Below are positions 11,598 through 23,780 of a stretch of 64,000 bases of DNA, one piece after another; the first letter of the stretch is position 1, and each line of letters opens with the position of its first letter. This DNA is from Simmondsia chinensis (Eukaryota > Streptophyta > Magnoliopsida > Caryophyllales > Simmondsiaceae). The stretch covers positions 9,514,071-9,578,070 of the forward strand of contig JAGTTD010000024.1 of NCBI GenBank assembly GCA_018398585.1, read 5' to 3'. The notes under the pieces were generated by a model, which saw only the letters and a program-made list of their open reading frames with translations, did no database searches and was not told the origin of the DNA. The position numbers and the translations under genes were made by a program.

Positions 11598-11694
11598 CTG
11601 GAATATAAGATAGACTATTACTCTTAATTAACATTACAGGAGTATGCAATCATCGTTAAAGTTAGCTCAAGAAGTACAGGCACTATTGTCAAAC

Positions 11695-11779
11695 CTCAAC
11701 AACATCAACAACTATCAGCCCAGCCAAGCTAGGGAATGCTCTCTTTGCAGCAACATGCACAGCGACGGAACCTCCCATG
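11695..11779 (-). CDS. PPME1: PPME1 exon 6 (nucleophile elbow)
   Basis: 85 bp with acceptor TCACTGCAG and donor GTTTGA. The first base completes the catalytic Ser of GHSMGG. The rest reads MGGSVAVHVAAKRAFPSLAG and then LIVVDVVE, closely matching plant PME-1. Confidence 0.95.
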
Positions 11780-13063
11780 CTGCAGTGACATCATACCGGT
11801 CATACAAAAAGATGAGCATACGTAAATAAGTAAGCTCGAAGGTGGGCCAGTTGTAAGATCTGCTGCTAATTTTTAGCGAATCTAAAGAGATTAAAAGGTT
11901 CATAACAAATGTTATAAATCATTCTGTTTAAATTTCTACAGAACCAAAAAAGATAGAAGACATTCATTGTATTTTATTTTTTTAACGATATTTATAAATG
12001 TATTTTATAAAGTTATATGTTAAAAACTGTCAAGAAGTTAGAAAAATCAAAAGAGTGAAAAGATCTGGGCTTTTTTTTTTTTTCTTGAGGTGGTGCATAA
12101 CACTCTGGTGGCACATGTACTTTGCTGTGCCTGCTTCTGTCGGCGCATCCGGTGTCATACATCAGTTGGCGACCAGGTTTTGGAATCCTCATTATTTCTT
12201 CTTTCTAGGGGAATGGTTGGGGCGCCACTCCGATCACCGGTTTGAGGGAGAAACACATGTGAGTGAGGGAGTATTGGGTTCGTGGTGTTGGTGTGTGTAG
12301 GACGCTTTTTCCGGCATTTTTTTGCTGGTTTATCAACCATTATCATCCTAGTGACCTTCTTTCCTTGCTTTGTTGGTCTTCCTGTGCTTGGTGGTGGCAG
12401 TGATGACATTTTCTCTCTCCTTAACAGATTTTCTCTCTCTAGGTTTTGGCTTGATTTTCTCTTATTTTGGAGCAAATTCAGCATGATTCTCATCCTTGCT
12501 GATTACTTTTGCTCTCTTGAACCCGTTCACATTGACCCTAGATGTTTTGGATTGCGTCTTGCTCAGTTTTGGGAGTCGTTTTCCTGTGCCCTTTTCGGTT
12601 AAAAACAGGGGGTTCTGAATTTGGGTTTCTGGTGGTGGTTTCCACCACTGATTCTGGTGGTACCTGTTTGAGGTGAGTTCTTGATCTGTATAGAATGTTT
12701 TGGATTGATTTGGGTGTTTTCCATCCCTGTTGCTTGCTCTTTGTTGCTCTTTTCATTCGCTGGCATCTGTTTCTTGATTTCCGGCAACCTCTATAGCATG
12801 GGTAGTTGTAGTGTGGTGTATCTGTTTCTTTTTGTGGTGGCTTTGCAGGTTATTACTTCTTGGTTATTGTGCCAAGTTGTTTTACTTGAGGCTGTTTCCG
12901 TTACTGTTGATTTGTGCTGCCCATTGTGCTTCAATTTTGTGCCTCGTTATTTTATGGTCTCCGTTATCCTGTGAATTACTCTCTTTCTGCCCCTGTTTTT
13001 GGTTCCGACCCTGGTTGTGATGTCAGATCTCTTAGCATCATCTCATTCACCCTCATGGGCTGA

Positions 13064-13627
13064 TTGGGTTCGGTCCTCTCCATCTCATGGGGAATTACTT
13101 CATTTGTGCCACCACGTTTAGTTGATGGTAAAATGTGTGCTCTTGTTCCCAATGATGTCGTAGCGGCTAGGGACAAGAAATGGGAACGTTGTTTAGTGGG
13201 TCATTTAGTAGGGAAGGGGATTCCCTACTCTCCTGCTAAGGACATTGCTTTTAAGCTCTGGGGGTCGAAGGGTTTAGAGTGTGTTCTTACCGATGTCAAC
13301 ATTTACATGTTCCGATTTCGTACTAGAGAGATGACAGAGTATGTCCTTTGTGATGGTCGTTGGCTCTTCAAGGGTACTTGTATAGCCCTTCGCCCTTGGA
13401 AAGAAGGCTCGATGCAGATCCCCATTTGGATGAAGCTTCATGGAGTCCCTTTGAGACGTTGGACATGTAGAGGACTTAACTTTGTAGCGAGCACTGTAGG
13501 TAAACCCTTGTTTATGGACAAGGTGACTGAGACTAGATCGGGACTTGGGTACACTCGGATGTGTGACGAGATTGATGCTGAGGTGCATCCTGCTCATACT
13601 ATTTATGTAGAGATTGGTGGTCCGTAG
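13064..13627 (+). pseudogene. L1 ORF1 protein remnant (DUF4283-like)
   Basis: A 187-codon open frame contains blocks typical of the plant L1 ORF1 and gag-like DUF4283 domain: LVGHLVGKGIPYSPAKDIAF, then FRFRTREMTEYVLCDGRWLF and IPIWMKLHGVPLRRW, then VASTVGKPLFMDKVT. Plant L1 ORF1 products bind element RNA. The frame breaks at a stop at 13625-13627 just before the expected zinc-knuckle region. Sequence to about 14100 continues in another frame with Pro-rich and Ser-rich linker coding. Upstream sequence 12300-13060 is T-rich leader. Confidence 0.75.
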
Positions 13628-16600
13628 CACCAAATTTCAGTGGCCTATGAGGCCCTTGCTTGTGTTTGTCACCTCTATGGTGTCTTCGGTCATACTCGTA
13701 GTGGCAATGGCAGGGCTATGGCTTGCCCCTCTGTCCAAACTCAAGCTGCTCCTACTACTCTTCAACGTCAGAACCGCCGCCAAAAGGAGGCGACCATTCC
13801 TTTTCCTTTTGATTCTGACAAACTTCCCACTGTGGCAACCCCAGGCGGGGCCCGAAGCGGTGTTGGGTCCACGCCTCCCCCAGCTGAGCTAGTTGGTGGC
13901 CCAACTCAGTTTTCTGATGATGGGCATCTCGTTTTTTACGGCCCTCCATCCTCGGACCCTGTAGTTGGCTCTCTATCTTCGACAATGGTGACTGAGTCAA
14001 CTAGAGGCTCAGATCATCCAGCTGTAGCGACTTTCACTGTAGGCACAGTCACCTATTTGGCTCCTTGTACGACTTCAAAGGGTTAGACGATCATAAGGGA
14101 TCCTTCGGCCCCTACTTTGCCACATCGTTCATCTCATCGTGGGAAGGAGATTGTTGAGGCTCCTTCTACAGCTGTTGTTCACACACTGACAGACTCGAGT
14201 AATGCTTTGGTTCCCATAGAGATCAAGGAGGCTCCACATTGGTGGGTTTGATTGAGCCCATCATTTGTGGTTTGAACGGGAAGGCTAGAGTTCCCGGTAT
14301 CGGTTCTTAGGACCGGTTTGCTTGTCTATCTTTGGAGCTTTTGGATGATGCCTCCGCTTCTCGCTCTATCGAGGCCCCGGCCCCAATTAGGCGTGTCACT
14401 CGGTCAGCCGCTTGTAGGGGTGGTCATGCCATTCAGTAGTCTTTGTGATGGTGATTGGATGTTGGAATATTAGGGGTCTCAACAACCCATTCCACTCGTA
14501 CCATTCGTGATTGGATTTCTTCCAATCGCTTGACCATTATTGGCTTGGTTGAGTCTAAAACCAAGCCCACTGATGTTGAGTTCGCAATTGCCCGTTGTGC
14601 TAATGGGTGGCAGTCACTAAATAGTGGGGTTTGTTCCTCTTGGTGTCGTATTACTGTTGAATGGGATCTAAGTGCTCATCGTGTCTTTCTGATTTTTGAA
14701 AGAGATCAGTACGCGTTATGTCTCTTACTTAGCCGGGGTTGGTGGTTTCTACGCCACTTTTATCGATGGCTTTAAGAGCCAGGTCCTTGCAGAGAGCTCT
14801 AGGACTACTTGAGAGTTGTTAGCACTAGTCTTCAGGGAGCACCTTCGATTCTCCTTGGAGATTTCAACGCCATTCTTAGTCCTTTTGATCGATGTGGTGG
14901 CCAAAAGAGATGCCCCGGATATGTGGAGGGTTTTTAAGACAGTGTCATTGGGGCCAAGCTCAATACTCTTCCTTTTTTTGTACTTCACTTTACGTGGTCC
15001 AATGGCGCTGAGGGGGAAGCTTTGATCCTCAAGCGTCTTGATTGGTGAGGTGGCTGCGTGATTTTCCCATGGAGATTTTGACTCGTCATGTTGTTTCTGA
15101 CCACAGTGTTGTCGTCGTTAGGCTTGGGGAACTTCGCACTAGGTGGCTTCCTTTCAAGTTCTTTAACTTTTGGGCCGACCACGATGTTTTTCTTCCTACA
15201 GTCTAGAGAGTCTAAGGCACCAGTTTTAGGGGCACTCCTATGTTTCAGCTCACTCAAAAGCTAAAGCTGCTGAAGGGTAAGCTGGAAGCCCTTAATACTC
15301 GTCATTTCAGTGCCCTGCACTTCGTCTTGAGGAGCGTCACCTTTACCGAGAGAACTCGAGACTATGTCGGGATGAGGAGGCTTTTTTCCACCAAAAGTCT
15401 CATATCCAATGGCTTTCTCTCGGTGACCAAAGTACTCAGTGCTTCCATAGGATTGTTCTTCATAGGCAGGCCAGAAACCGGATATCTTCGATCATTGGCC
15501 TTGATGGGGAGAGGATTTATGATAAGCAGACGATTTCTTGCACTAGGGTTGCTTTCTTCGAGGAGCTTCCGACTAAGCCTCGTGATTGTTTACTGAGGAT
15601 ATTTCTCATCTTTTAAGGGCTTACATTTCTGAGGATCAAGCTTGCCCTTTGATTTCCCCGATTCCTACTGTTGAGATTCAGGATGCCCTCTTTTCCATTG
15701 GTGATGATAGGGCACCAGGACCAGATTGCTACTGTTGAAAGGGCTTAGAAGGTTGTGGGTTGTGATGTTATCAGAGCTATACAATCCTTTTCCTCAAGGC
15801 GCATGCTGGGCGCCCTGAGTACCACCAGGATCAGTTAAGTGCCGAAAGTGGTTTCCAGAATTTTCGCCCCATCTCCTGTTGCAATGTGATCTATAAGTGC
15901 ATCACTAAAATCCTTGCAAACAGGCTAAAGGGAGTCCTCACATAGTTGATTGATGATACTCAAATTGCTTTCATTCCAGGCAGGAGGATATCTGACAACA
16001 TTCTGTTGACCTAGGAGCTTATGCATGGTTATCACCTTCAGGTTTCGCCGTGTTGTGCCCTAAAGGTTGATATCCGCAAAGCTTTTAACACAATGCGTTG
16101 GGACTTTATCTTAGCCGGCATGCGGTGCATCATGCATGGGGACTCTAAGACTATGATTGGGTGGACTCAGGAGTGTCTATCTCCTGCTCGTTTCTCTATC
16201 GCCCTTAATGGCAAACTTCAGGAGTTCTTTAGCTCTAGCCGTGGTGTTCATAAGGGAGACCTTCTCTCTCCCTATTGGTTTGTCATTGCCATGGAGGATC
16301 TTCGTCGACTTCTTCATCAAGCTATTGACAACCTGCGTTTCCGTTATCATCTAAGTTGTCGTCTCACTTAACTGACACTCTCGTGCTTTACTAATGATCT
16401 GATGATCTTTTGCAAAGATGATATAGGGGGTATTATTGTTATTCATGGACTTCTTGACCGCTTTTCTGCACTCTCCGGGCTCTCCTCGAATGCAGCAAAG
16501 AGTACCATCTTCCTCGCCAATGTTGATTCTAAGGTTCAGCGAGAGATTCTTAATGTTTTGGGCTTTAATCTGGGGCAATGTCCAATTAGGTACCTGGGTG

Positions 16601-17025
16601 TACCTCTCATTACTTCTAGGCTCAGTTATATTGACTGCAAGCCGCTTTTAGACCGTATTCTCTCTTGCATCCGTCTTTGGACTTCACATTCTCTTTCACA
16701 TGAGGATCACCTGCAGCTCATCAGATCGGTTCCTTTTGCCATCCAGGTCTACTAGTCATCAATCTTCATGCTTCCGAGCACGATGATCAAGAAGATCGAG
16801 TCGACTCTTGCTGTTTTCTTTTGGAGAGACACCTCGCTCTAAGGTTGCCTGGAGACAGCTCCATTATCCGAGCCATGAGGGTGGCTTTGATCATGAAGCA
16901 CGTCTGGTTTCTTCTTTCGGCTTCCTCCTCTTTATGGCCTTGCTGGGTTCATCTGAACTGCCTTAGAGGGAGGAGTTTCTGGACGATCTGGGTGACAAGC
17001 TCAGCCTCCTGTGCTGGAGGCAGAT

Positions 17026-18692
17026 TGATGCGTCTCATACTTACACATTTTTAATTGCTATTTTAATTATTTTGCATCTAATTAATTATATACTCACTTT
17101 GGCTCAAGTTGGGGGTCCTCGAAAACAACTTCTCATTAGGGTATCCCCCTGATAAGGTCAGGCTGCGTATATGCTACCCCTCCCAAACCCTGCTCATGCG
17201 AAAGCCCTTGTGGCACTGGGCCTGTTGTTGTTGTTGTACTCACTTTGGCAATTTTGATGTTTATAGGTTCGAAGATTAAAGTTCCATAAATTGTCAAATT
17301 TTGGTGCAAGCAAGACCAAAGTCAATGCGAAGGCAATCAAATCTAGTCAACCAGGTTCGGGATCATAAGCCTATCAGCCTAAACAGTCCAATCTTCTACT
17401 CCAGTTCACTAAATCAACTCAACCAGATCAGCAACGCAGGTCTAGCCCTGTTTCTCAGCCCATCGACACCGTCATCCTCTCACCGGTGCAGACCCATACT
17501 TAACGTCTCCAACACCCAGTTCAGGCCCATCGTTACTGTTCAAACCACTAGGCCCACACACCACGCCTCCAGCCCGACACCTCACGCTCAGTCCCAATAG
17601 CCCACACCTGTTCACACGCACCACACCGTCACCTCCTCATCCCAACCCACATCAGCCTTGGCCTAGCTCAAACTGTCAACCACCGGGCCCAGGTCCCAAC
17701 ACCGTTTAGGGTTTCGTTAGGCAGCGGAGTCGGGTTTTTTTTTTTTTTTGGGGGGGGGGGTGTGTTGGTGGTTAAGCAGGATTTAAGTTCTAATTTTTCC
17801 TCCGTTTTAGGGCACCGCTTCAGCACCACCTCATATTCTCAAATCCTCTCTCTCAATTAATTACTTTTCTAAATTTGTAACGTGAGCAATTAGCACAAGA
17901 TCGACATGGATTCATTCATCTCTTCCTTCACCGGTTCATCCTTGATGGAGAGCTAACTTGCTCTCTAGCGTTAGATGAAGCCTTAGCCTTATTTACTTTT
18001 GTATCACTTTTAAGGTTTGGGACAATTTGTTTGTCACATGAATTGCTTGATTTTGAAATAAATACTTTCAAGTATTATGTTTTTATCATTTATTCAATTG
18101 AGATGATTATTGAGTCTGTAACCTTTGATCGTTAATGTTGATATTTATAAATTAATTCTTCGTGCTTGTAGCCTTAGAATTAATTAATCAAGCAATAATG
18201 TTCATCGAATTGTTAATTTAAGCCCATCTTCCCTATGCTTTAGTTAGATAGGGTCAATACGCAATAATTAACAATATGTTAGGTTGAGCCTATTTTCCTT
18301 ATGCTTTAGTTAGATAGGGTCAATACACAATACTAACAACATCACCTTAGTAGGTTGAATCTTATAGTCTAAACTACTACCCGTGTAACAATCAATAGTC
18401 CCAATTTCAGAGTTAAATCAAGAATAATTGGCTAATGATGGATTTGAAACCCTAGGTTCCAATTCCAAACTCTTTTCCCCGTCAGAAGTAGATTTCTTTA
18501 GTTTAATTGTCGTTTCCTTAGAATAGTTAACACATAACCTTTCAATTTGTTTGAATCAATTTAGGTCATAAATTAAATTCACGTACTCTTAGTCCCTGTG
18601 GTTCAACACCCTCTCGCCCTAGACTTCAATTTGGATGTGTTTAGTGGATAGGGTTTAATATTAAATTTTGATAGGCGTAGAAAAACACATCA
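17026..18692. mobile_element. LTR-like element, 1667 bp, inserted in L1 ORF2
   Basis: It starts TGATGCGTCTC and ends AAACACATCA, giving TGATGYG/CRCATCA terminal inverted repeats. The flanks CAGAT (17021-17025) and TAGAT (18693-18697) match at 4 of 5 positions, consistent with a 5-bp LTR-type TSD. Joining the flanks restores the L1 frame (LLCWRQI|LGIRNL). No LTR pair, PBS or coding region is seen, so it is best read as a solo LTR or a TRIM-like unit. It includes a (T)14(G)10 tract at about 17737-17760 and a small direct duplication of CTATGCTTTAGTTAGATAGG at about 18234 and 18301. Confidence 0.7.
17104..17236 (+). mobile_element. RTE-tail-only insertion, 133 bp, 13-bp TSD
   Basis: It consists only of the conserved RTE tail (AGTTGGGGGTCCTCGAAAAC ... 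GTGGCACTGGGCC) ending in (TTG)n. It is flanked by a perfect 13-bp repeat TACTCACTTTGGC at 17091-17103 and 17237-17249. It is either a severely 5'-truncated RTE LINE or a truncated SINE sharing that tail. Confidence 0.9.
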
Positions 18693-20268
18693 TAGATCCT
18701 TGGGATTCGCAATCTCTATTTAGGTGGTTTTCGTAATATCCTCGTTGATGGGCTTGATACGACCCTTTGGACAGACTATTGGTTGTCGTGCAGCGTTTTT
18801 CCGAGGGCTTCCTTGCCTTCTTGCTCACCTTGTCCGGTTTTTAGTGGGACTCCCAAGTCTCAGCTATTATTGAGGGTAATCGGTGGGGATTTCCACAAGT
18901 TTGTTTAGAGCTCCGCCGGTCTGGGACATGGTTGACTTTAGCCCTCGGGCTGGTGTTGCATATTACATTAGGTGGTTGGGTGACCCTTCAGGGAAATTCA
19001 CCGCCAAGTCCACTTGGGAGATGATTCGGAGTCGAAGAAAGGAGGATTCCAAGCATCATTTGCTTTGGTTTTAGCTTCAAGCATTCTTTTCTTCTATGGC
19101 TTGCCTCAATGAGCGATTGTGTACTCGAGACAGACTTTTAAGGCGTCGAGCTCAAGGTGTTCAGAGCATATGCATTCTTTGTTGTTCTAATGATGAGACT
19201 CACGAGCACCTTTTCTTTGCTTGCCCCTTCTCCACTTTCGTCTGGAGTCGAGTTACTCTGCGCACATTTGTTGACTAGCTTGCTCTTCCCTGGCACGATT
19301 TTGTTCCTTGGGCTGCTCGCCACCTCAGGGGACGTGAGATAGACAGTATCATAGCCCGCCTCTGCCTTTCAGCAACTACGTACGTCCTTTGGTATAAACG
19401 CAACCTTAGGATTCAACATTCAAGATCCAAGCCTGTTGAGGCCGTGAGCGAGAAGATCACGGGTCTGATTCAAAGCCGCTTACTTGTTGCTTCATCTTTC
19501 AAGGGTGCTCAGCGCCATTCCTCTTTGCTTAGGCATAGGGTTTTGAGGCTTAGTTCCTTTCTTATCGTTATTTTTGTAGCTTTTCTACAATTGTGTATTG
19601 TTGTTTTTGAGGACTTTGTCTTTGACCTTTGTTCCTTGTTCTAGGCTTGGGCCGTGACTTGGTGTATTGCCCCTAGTAGATTATACATATTTATCTTCAT
19701 CTATATACAGTCGCTGACTTACCAAAAAAAAAGGTCAGAAAAACCAAAGGAGTGTGGCTATCTATTCATTTTCTTTTGGCAAATATAAGGTTAAAAAGCA
19801 ACTTATGTTCCCTATACCCTAAGCAATTTCCGCGGCCCACTACATGACATCTATGAACTATACTATTATTCCATGATTCCAACACCATCCTCCTCTTCAC
19901 AGAAGGCTTACACATCTTTTGGCAAGGAAAGAAATGAAATGTCATTAATAGGAAGAAAATACATGCACTGAGGAAGGATTCTTCTAAATGAGAAAACAAG
20001 CAAGGAGAAACATCAACATGGAAACAGTCCTTCAATATAATGAAGCAGTAAGAGTGGACCACATGGTGCCAAACTAACCAGATGGTCCTACCCCCACATG
20101 AAGTGAAATGGATCAAACAGTATCCATGCATTCCTTCCATTCCACAAAACACCAGATCATTTGGACAAGTACAGAAATGAAAACGGTTAAACTTCCAATA
20201 TTGTCCACCCAATGATCCAGAGCATTAAAGATGGATAAAAAGTAAGTTATACAGCATATTGGACAAAC

Positions 20269-20348
20269 CTGTGGCCAACGAGAATGATTGCGGGAGGGGA
20301 GTCCCCATACAATGTCTTTAAAACAGCCAAAACATCATTGCATAGAGT
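20269..20348 (-). CDS. PPME1: PPME1 exon 5
   Basis: 80 bp with acceptor ATCTGCAG and donor GTTTGT. It encodes TLCNDVLAVLKTLYGDSPPA and then IILVGH, plus the first two bases (AG) of the catalytic Ser codon. The 8.5 kb intron 5 therefore splits the nucleophile codon AG|C. Confidence 0.95.
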
Positions 20349-20503
20349 CTGCAGATAACAAATTGAATCTATGTAATGTAGAAGAGAGAGAAGGGGAAAG
20401 ATCAAGTTTTTTCTTTTTTTTCCTGAAAATGAATCAAGTTTCAATCTTCCATATAGTCCAAGTTCCTAAACGTAGCATAAATCAAGATCTTAGGCATTAT
20501 CAC

Positions 20504-20618
20504 CTCAATTGACAGGTCTATATCATTATCAGTGGTCGATTTTCCATGTCCTCTCAGGTCCATTGCCACCACCCGAACTTTCTCCTTAATTTTACTCGCT
20601 GATAATGCAAATGAAAGC
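20504..20618 (-). CDS. PPME1: PPME1 exon 4
   Basis: 115 bp with acceptor TGATCAG and donor GTGATA. It encodes LSFALSASKIKEKVRVVAMD and then LRGHGKSTTDNDIDLSIE. RVVAMDLRGHG is the conserved strand-loop of PME-1. The open frame continues past the donor into intron sequence but loses similarity there. Confidence 0.95.
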
Positions 20619-20989
20619 CTGATCAAATGAATACCAAGAATCAGATGACCAAAGATGACATTTGATATGATAATTTCATTAACCAAGATAGTATCAACCA
20701 TTTTGAAAATATCTTCACTTGGGCATGTTTTATTTCCAAAGTGCATTTGCTTTTTGTGTTTATACAATGCTGAGGTCTATGTGGTATCTTGTACAAATGC
20801 ATAAGGTAATTATAATGCCTTAAAAACTAAAAGACAAAATGTAACACCCCCAAGCCCACAATGAATAGATGTATGTAGTTAGGCCAATTCAAAAGAGACT
20901 TCATCCTTACCCCAAAGTAACAAGGCTTTCCCATTTGAGCTCAAATGGTCCATTATGAGGTCAGAAGAGGACTTTCCACTTCCATTGGT

Positions 20990-21153
20990 TGTGTTGTAGT
21001 GGTGATGGGATTATAAAAAGGCATTCATTAAACCATAAGGACAACTTCCAATTACTACTAGGGCACATGAGCAAAAAGAATTTGAACCTCGCCCCTCTAA
21101 TCCAAAAGCCTAAACCTTTATAATGTTCTACCGCTGGACCAAGGCCTCGTTGG
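20990..21153 (-). mobile_element. tRNA-derived SINE
   Basis: The minus strand carries an RNA polymerase III type 2 promoter. Box A is TGGTCCAGCGG (complement of 21131-21141) and box B is GGTTCAAATTC (complement of 21078-21088), with about 43 bases between. The head reads GCCTTGGTCCAGCGG. A T-rich end lies leftward (about 21010). Ends and TSD were not resolved. A related plus-strand head is at 32260. The rest of 20640-21620 is intron sequence without recognisable features. Confidence 0.65.
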
Positions 21154-21627
21154 TCCGCGATCTAGAATTATATTCAAAATTTGTAAGAATAAGTACGATC
21201 CTCTCTCCTACAGCAGGGGGCAATGACATCCTCCGTTAAATTTTATGAGGAACTCGGCCTCGTCCTCCCTTCAAGATAGCAACCGCAATCAAAATTACAG
21301 CAACAGCACTAAGCCACTGAAGTGAATATTTAAGTTCCCAATTCTACTCTATAACATGTTAGATCAACCAGGCCTATTATCTTCTCACTTTTCAAAATAA
21401 ATATGGTTCAAAAGAATACAGAAAACATTACTAACACAGTCAAAGGCCCCCAGAAATGCAAACTATCCCAATGCCGAAATCCTAAGCAATTGATGGGTCC
21501 ATAATTAAATCGCCCACCTCATGCCTAACTGAATATTTTCTCTTTTTCTCCCCCGTTAATGGTTCTCCTGGTTAACCTACCATTATTAATTTTGCATGTG
21601 CTTCGTCACTGTTCATTGAAAATCATG

Positions 21628-21801
21628 AACAATCAATAAGCTATTTTCTTGTTCAATGGAGCAAGTTTTCGATGCTTAATTACATGTCATCAATAGTCAC
21701 GTCCGATAGAAGGGAAACATACCCTATACAAGGATACTGTACAAATCTGCAATACAACAGTATAATAAAGAGAAATACAATAATAATAATATACTTTAAC
21801 A
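21628..21801. repeat. Duplicated flank plus partial Copia LTR
   Basis: A segment of flanking intron DNA (21628-21704) and a 97-bp copy of the Copia LTR (21705-21801) are repeated in tandem with the next flank copy (21798-21874) and the true 3' LTR (21875-22002). The start-to-start distance is 170 bp. The LTR copy lacks about 31 internal bases. The junction falls on AACA, present both at the LTR end and in the flank. Confidence 0.75.
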
Positions 21802-21874
21802 ATCAATAAGCTATTTTCTCGTTCAATGGAGCAAGTTTTCGATGCTTAATTACATGTCATCAATAGTCACGTAA

Positions 21875-22002
21875 AATAGAAGGGAAACGTACCCTATACA
21901 AGGATACGGAGGACTATTTACGTAAAAGAGAATAATATTGTACAAAGTCGCCATACAGCAGTATAATAAAGAGAAATGCAACAATAATAATATACTCTAA
22001 CA
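21875..22002 (-). repeat. Copia 3' LTR
   Basis: On the minus strand it starts TGTTAGAGTATATTATTATT just after a G-run polypurine tract. Its outer end is AGAAGGG with the terminal CA changed. It is paired with 28227-28354. Confidence 0.9.
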
Positions 22003-23589
22003 TCCCCCCTCAATCTGAACGGGGGCGCCACAGACAGATTGGACCGCGACTCATGAAAACAAGTGGAAGATAAACCCTTGGTAAAAATATCAGCAATTTA
22101 AGACTGAGAAGGAACATAGCGCACTATAACATCGCCGGCGGCAACTTTCTCGTGAACAAAGTAGAAATCTACAGCAAGATGCTTGGTACGACGGTGCAAA
22201 ACGGGATTAGCCGACAAATAAGAAGCACTAATATTGTCACAGAATACTGTAATAGGAGCATACAAAAACATCCTAAGCTCCTAAAGCAACTAACGCAACC
22301 AGTAACTCTCAACTACTACATGAGCCACAAAACAATACTCAGACTTAGTGCTCGAACGAGCAACTATGCGCTACTTTTGTGCACTCCATGAGATCAAATT
22401 AGTCCCAAGAAAAATGGCATAACACGTTGTAGAACGATGAGTGTCAGGACACCCTCCCCAATCAGCATCAGTGTAGGCAATTAAGGAAGAGAGGGAAAAG
22501 GGATGTAAATATAGACCGAGCTGAAGAGTACCTTTGAGGTATCTATATGTGCGCTTGACCAACTGTAAGTGTAATGTAGTAGGAGAATGCATGAACTGAC
22601 TAACCACACTGACAGAATGAGCAATCTCAAGACGTGTCAAAGTCAAGTTATACAAAGCACCAACCATACTGCGATAAGGAGGGTCTGAAAGCAGAACACC
22701 ATCAGTGAGGCTCGGTAAAGATTTAGCTGGTAGAGAAGTACTGATTGAGTTGGCTTCATGTAATGAAAATTTAACCAAACGATCTCCAAATACTTTTTCT
22801 GACAGAGATGATAACCATAGGCAGTGCGAGTGGCCTCAACGCCAACAAAGTAATGAAGTTGTCGAAGATCCATCATAGCAAAAGTAGCAGCAAGTTTTTC
22901 TAAAAAATAAGATAAAAAAGCTTCATTGCTGCCAGCCAGTAAGATATCATCAACATACAATAGCAATATAAGACTGCCATGAGATGAAGTCAAAATGAAG
23001 AGAGACGAATCAGCCCGCGAAGAAAAGAAACCCATACCTAATAAGAAGGAACTAAGCCTTTGAAACCAAGCGACCATATAGAGCACGTCGAAGATGACAG
23101 ACATGATCTGGAAAGTCGGGATGAGCAAAACCTAGTGGCTGCTTCATATAAACAACTTCAAACAAGTACCCATTTAAGAAGGCATTTTTAGTATCAAGTT
23201 GACGAACTGGCCAATTATACTAAAGGGCAATGCAAAGAACAAGACATATAGTAGGAGGCTTAACCACAGGATTAAATGTCTCAGTGAAATCAATACCAGC
23301 CTGTTGTTTGTACCCTTGTGCTACAAGACGCACTTTATAGCGCTCAAGCTTACCATCAGCGTGAAATTTCTTTTTGTACATCCATTTGCAACCCAGCACA
23401 TTTTGAGAACAATGGGGAGGAACCAACTCCCATGTACCGTTTCGAAGTAAGGCTTGATACTCCTCAAGCATGGCGGCACACCAATTTGGGCTTGCGAACA
23501 CCAATTTTAAGACATATAGTCATTGGATAAGAATTAGTGACCAAAAAAGCGGAAGAGGTGACATGTTAGAGTAAAGGGGCTTCCCCACA

Positions 23590-23780
23590 GGCAGCAGAAG
23601 ACGCTGTCGGGGACGCCCAAGGGTCTGCGGGTGGCTGCGACACAGCAGCAGCCACCTGCTGCCCGGTTTCAGTGCTGCAGGGGGCTGTCTGCAGCACTGA
23701 AACAGTGCTGGTGCTGCATACAGGGTGCTGCAGCACCTGTTTCGGTGCTGCAGCACTGTCTGCAGTGTTCCGAACAGGTA
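23590..23780. repeat. GC-rich CTGCAG-rich palindromic block
   Basis: Within the Copia spacer between integrase and RT, the hexamer CTGCAG recurs five times inside variations of GTGCTGCAGCAC, with several imperfect hairpins (for example CTGCAGCACTGAAACAGTGCTG). Base composition is clearly more GC-rich than flanking coding sequence. This could be local expansion of a variable polyprotein linker, or a foreign insert. Confidence 0.55.

Larger units (their letters stand above)
14446..19650 (+). pseudogene. L1 ORF2 remnant (endonuclease and reverse transcriptase)
   Basis: Broken ORF2. The endonuclease start (WNIRGLNN) is at 14458-14485, with RDWISSNRLTIIGLVESKTK at about 14503. The RT core gives VDIRKAFNTMRWDFI near 16068, GVHKGDLLSPYWFV near 16242 and FTNDLMIFCKDD near 16385. 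The last replaces the usual YADD-type motif with FTND, which by itself should kill activity. GLSSNAAKS and YLGVPL follow. The RNase-H and zf-RVT-like end lies at about 18700-19340 after the nested insertion. Many stops and frameshifts are present. Confidence 0.8.
12058..19733 (+). mobile_element. L1-type LINE, near full length, 21-bp TSD
   Basis: A plus-strand L1 in PPME1 intron 5. Left flank 12037-12057 and right flank 19734-19754 match at 18 of 21 positions, and the three differences are transitions. The 3' end carries a short A run (19724-19732). ORF1 and ORF2 remnants follow in order. Removing the nested 1.67 kb element at 17026-18692 leaves about 6 kb, a normal full-length L1 size. It is antisense to PPME1. 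Confidence 0.9.
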
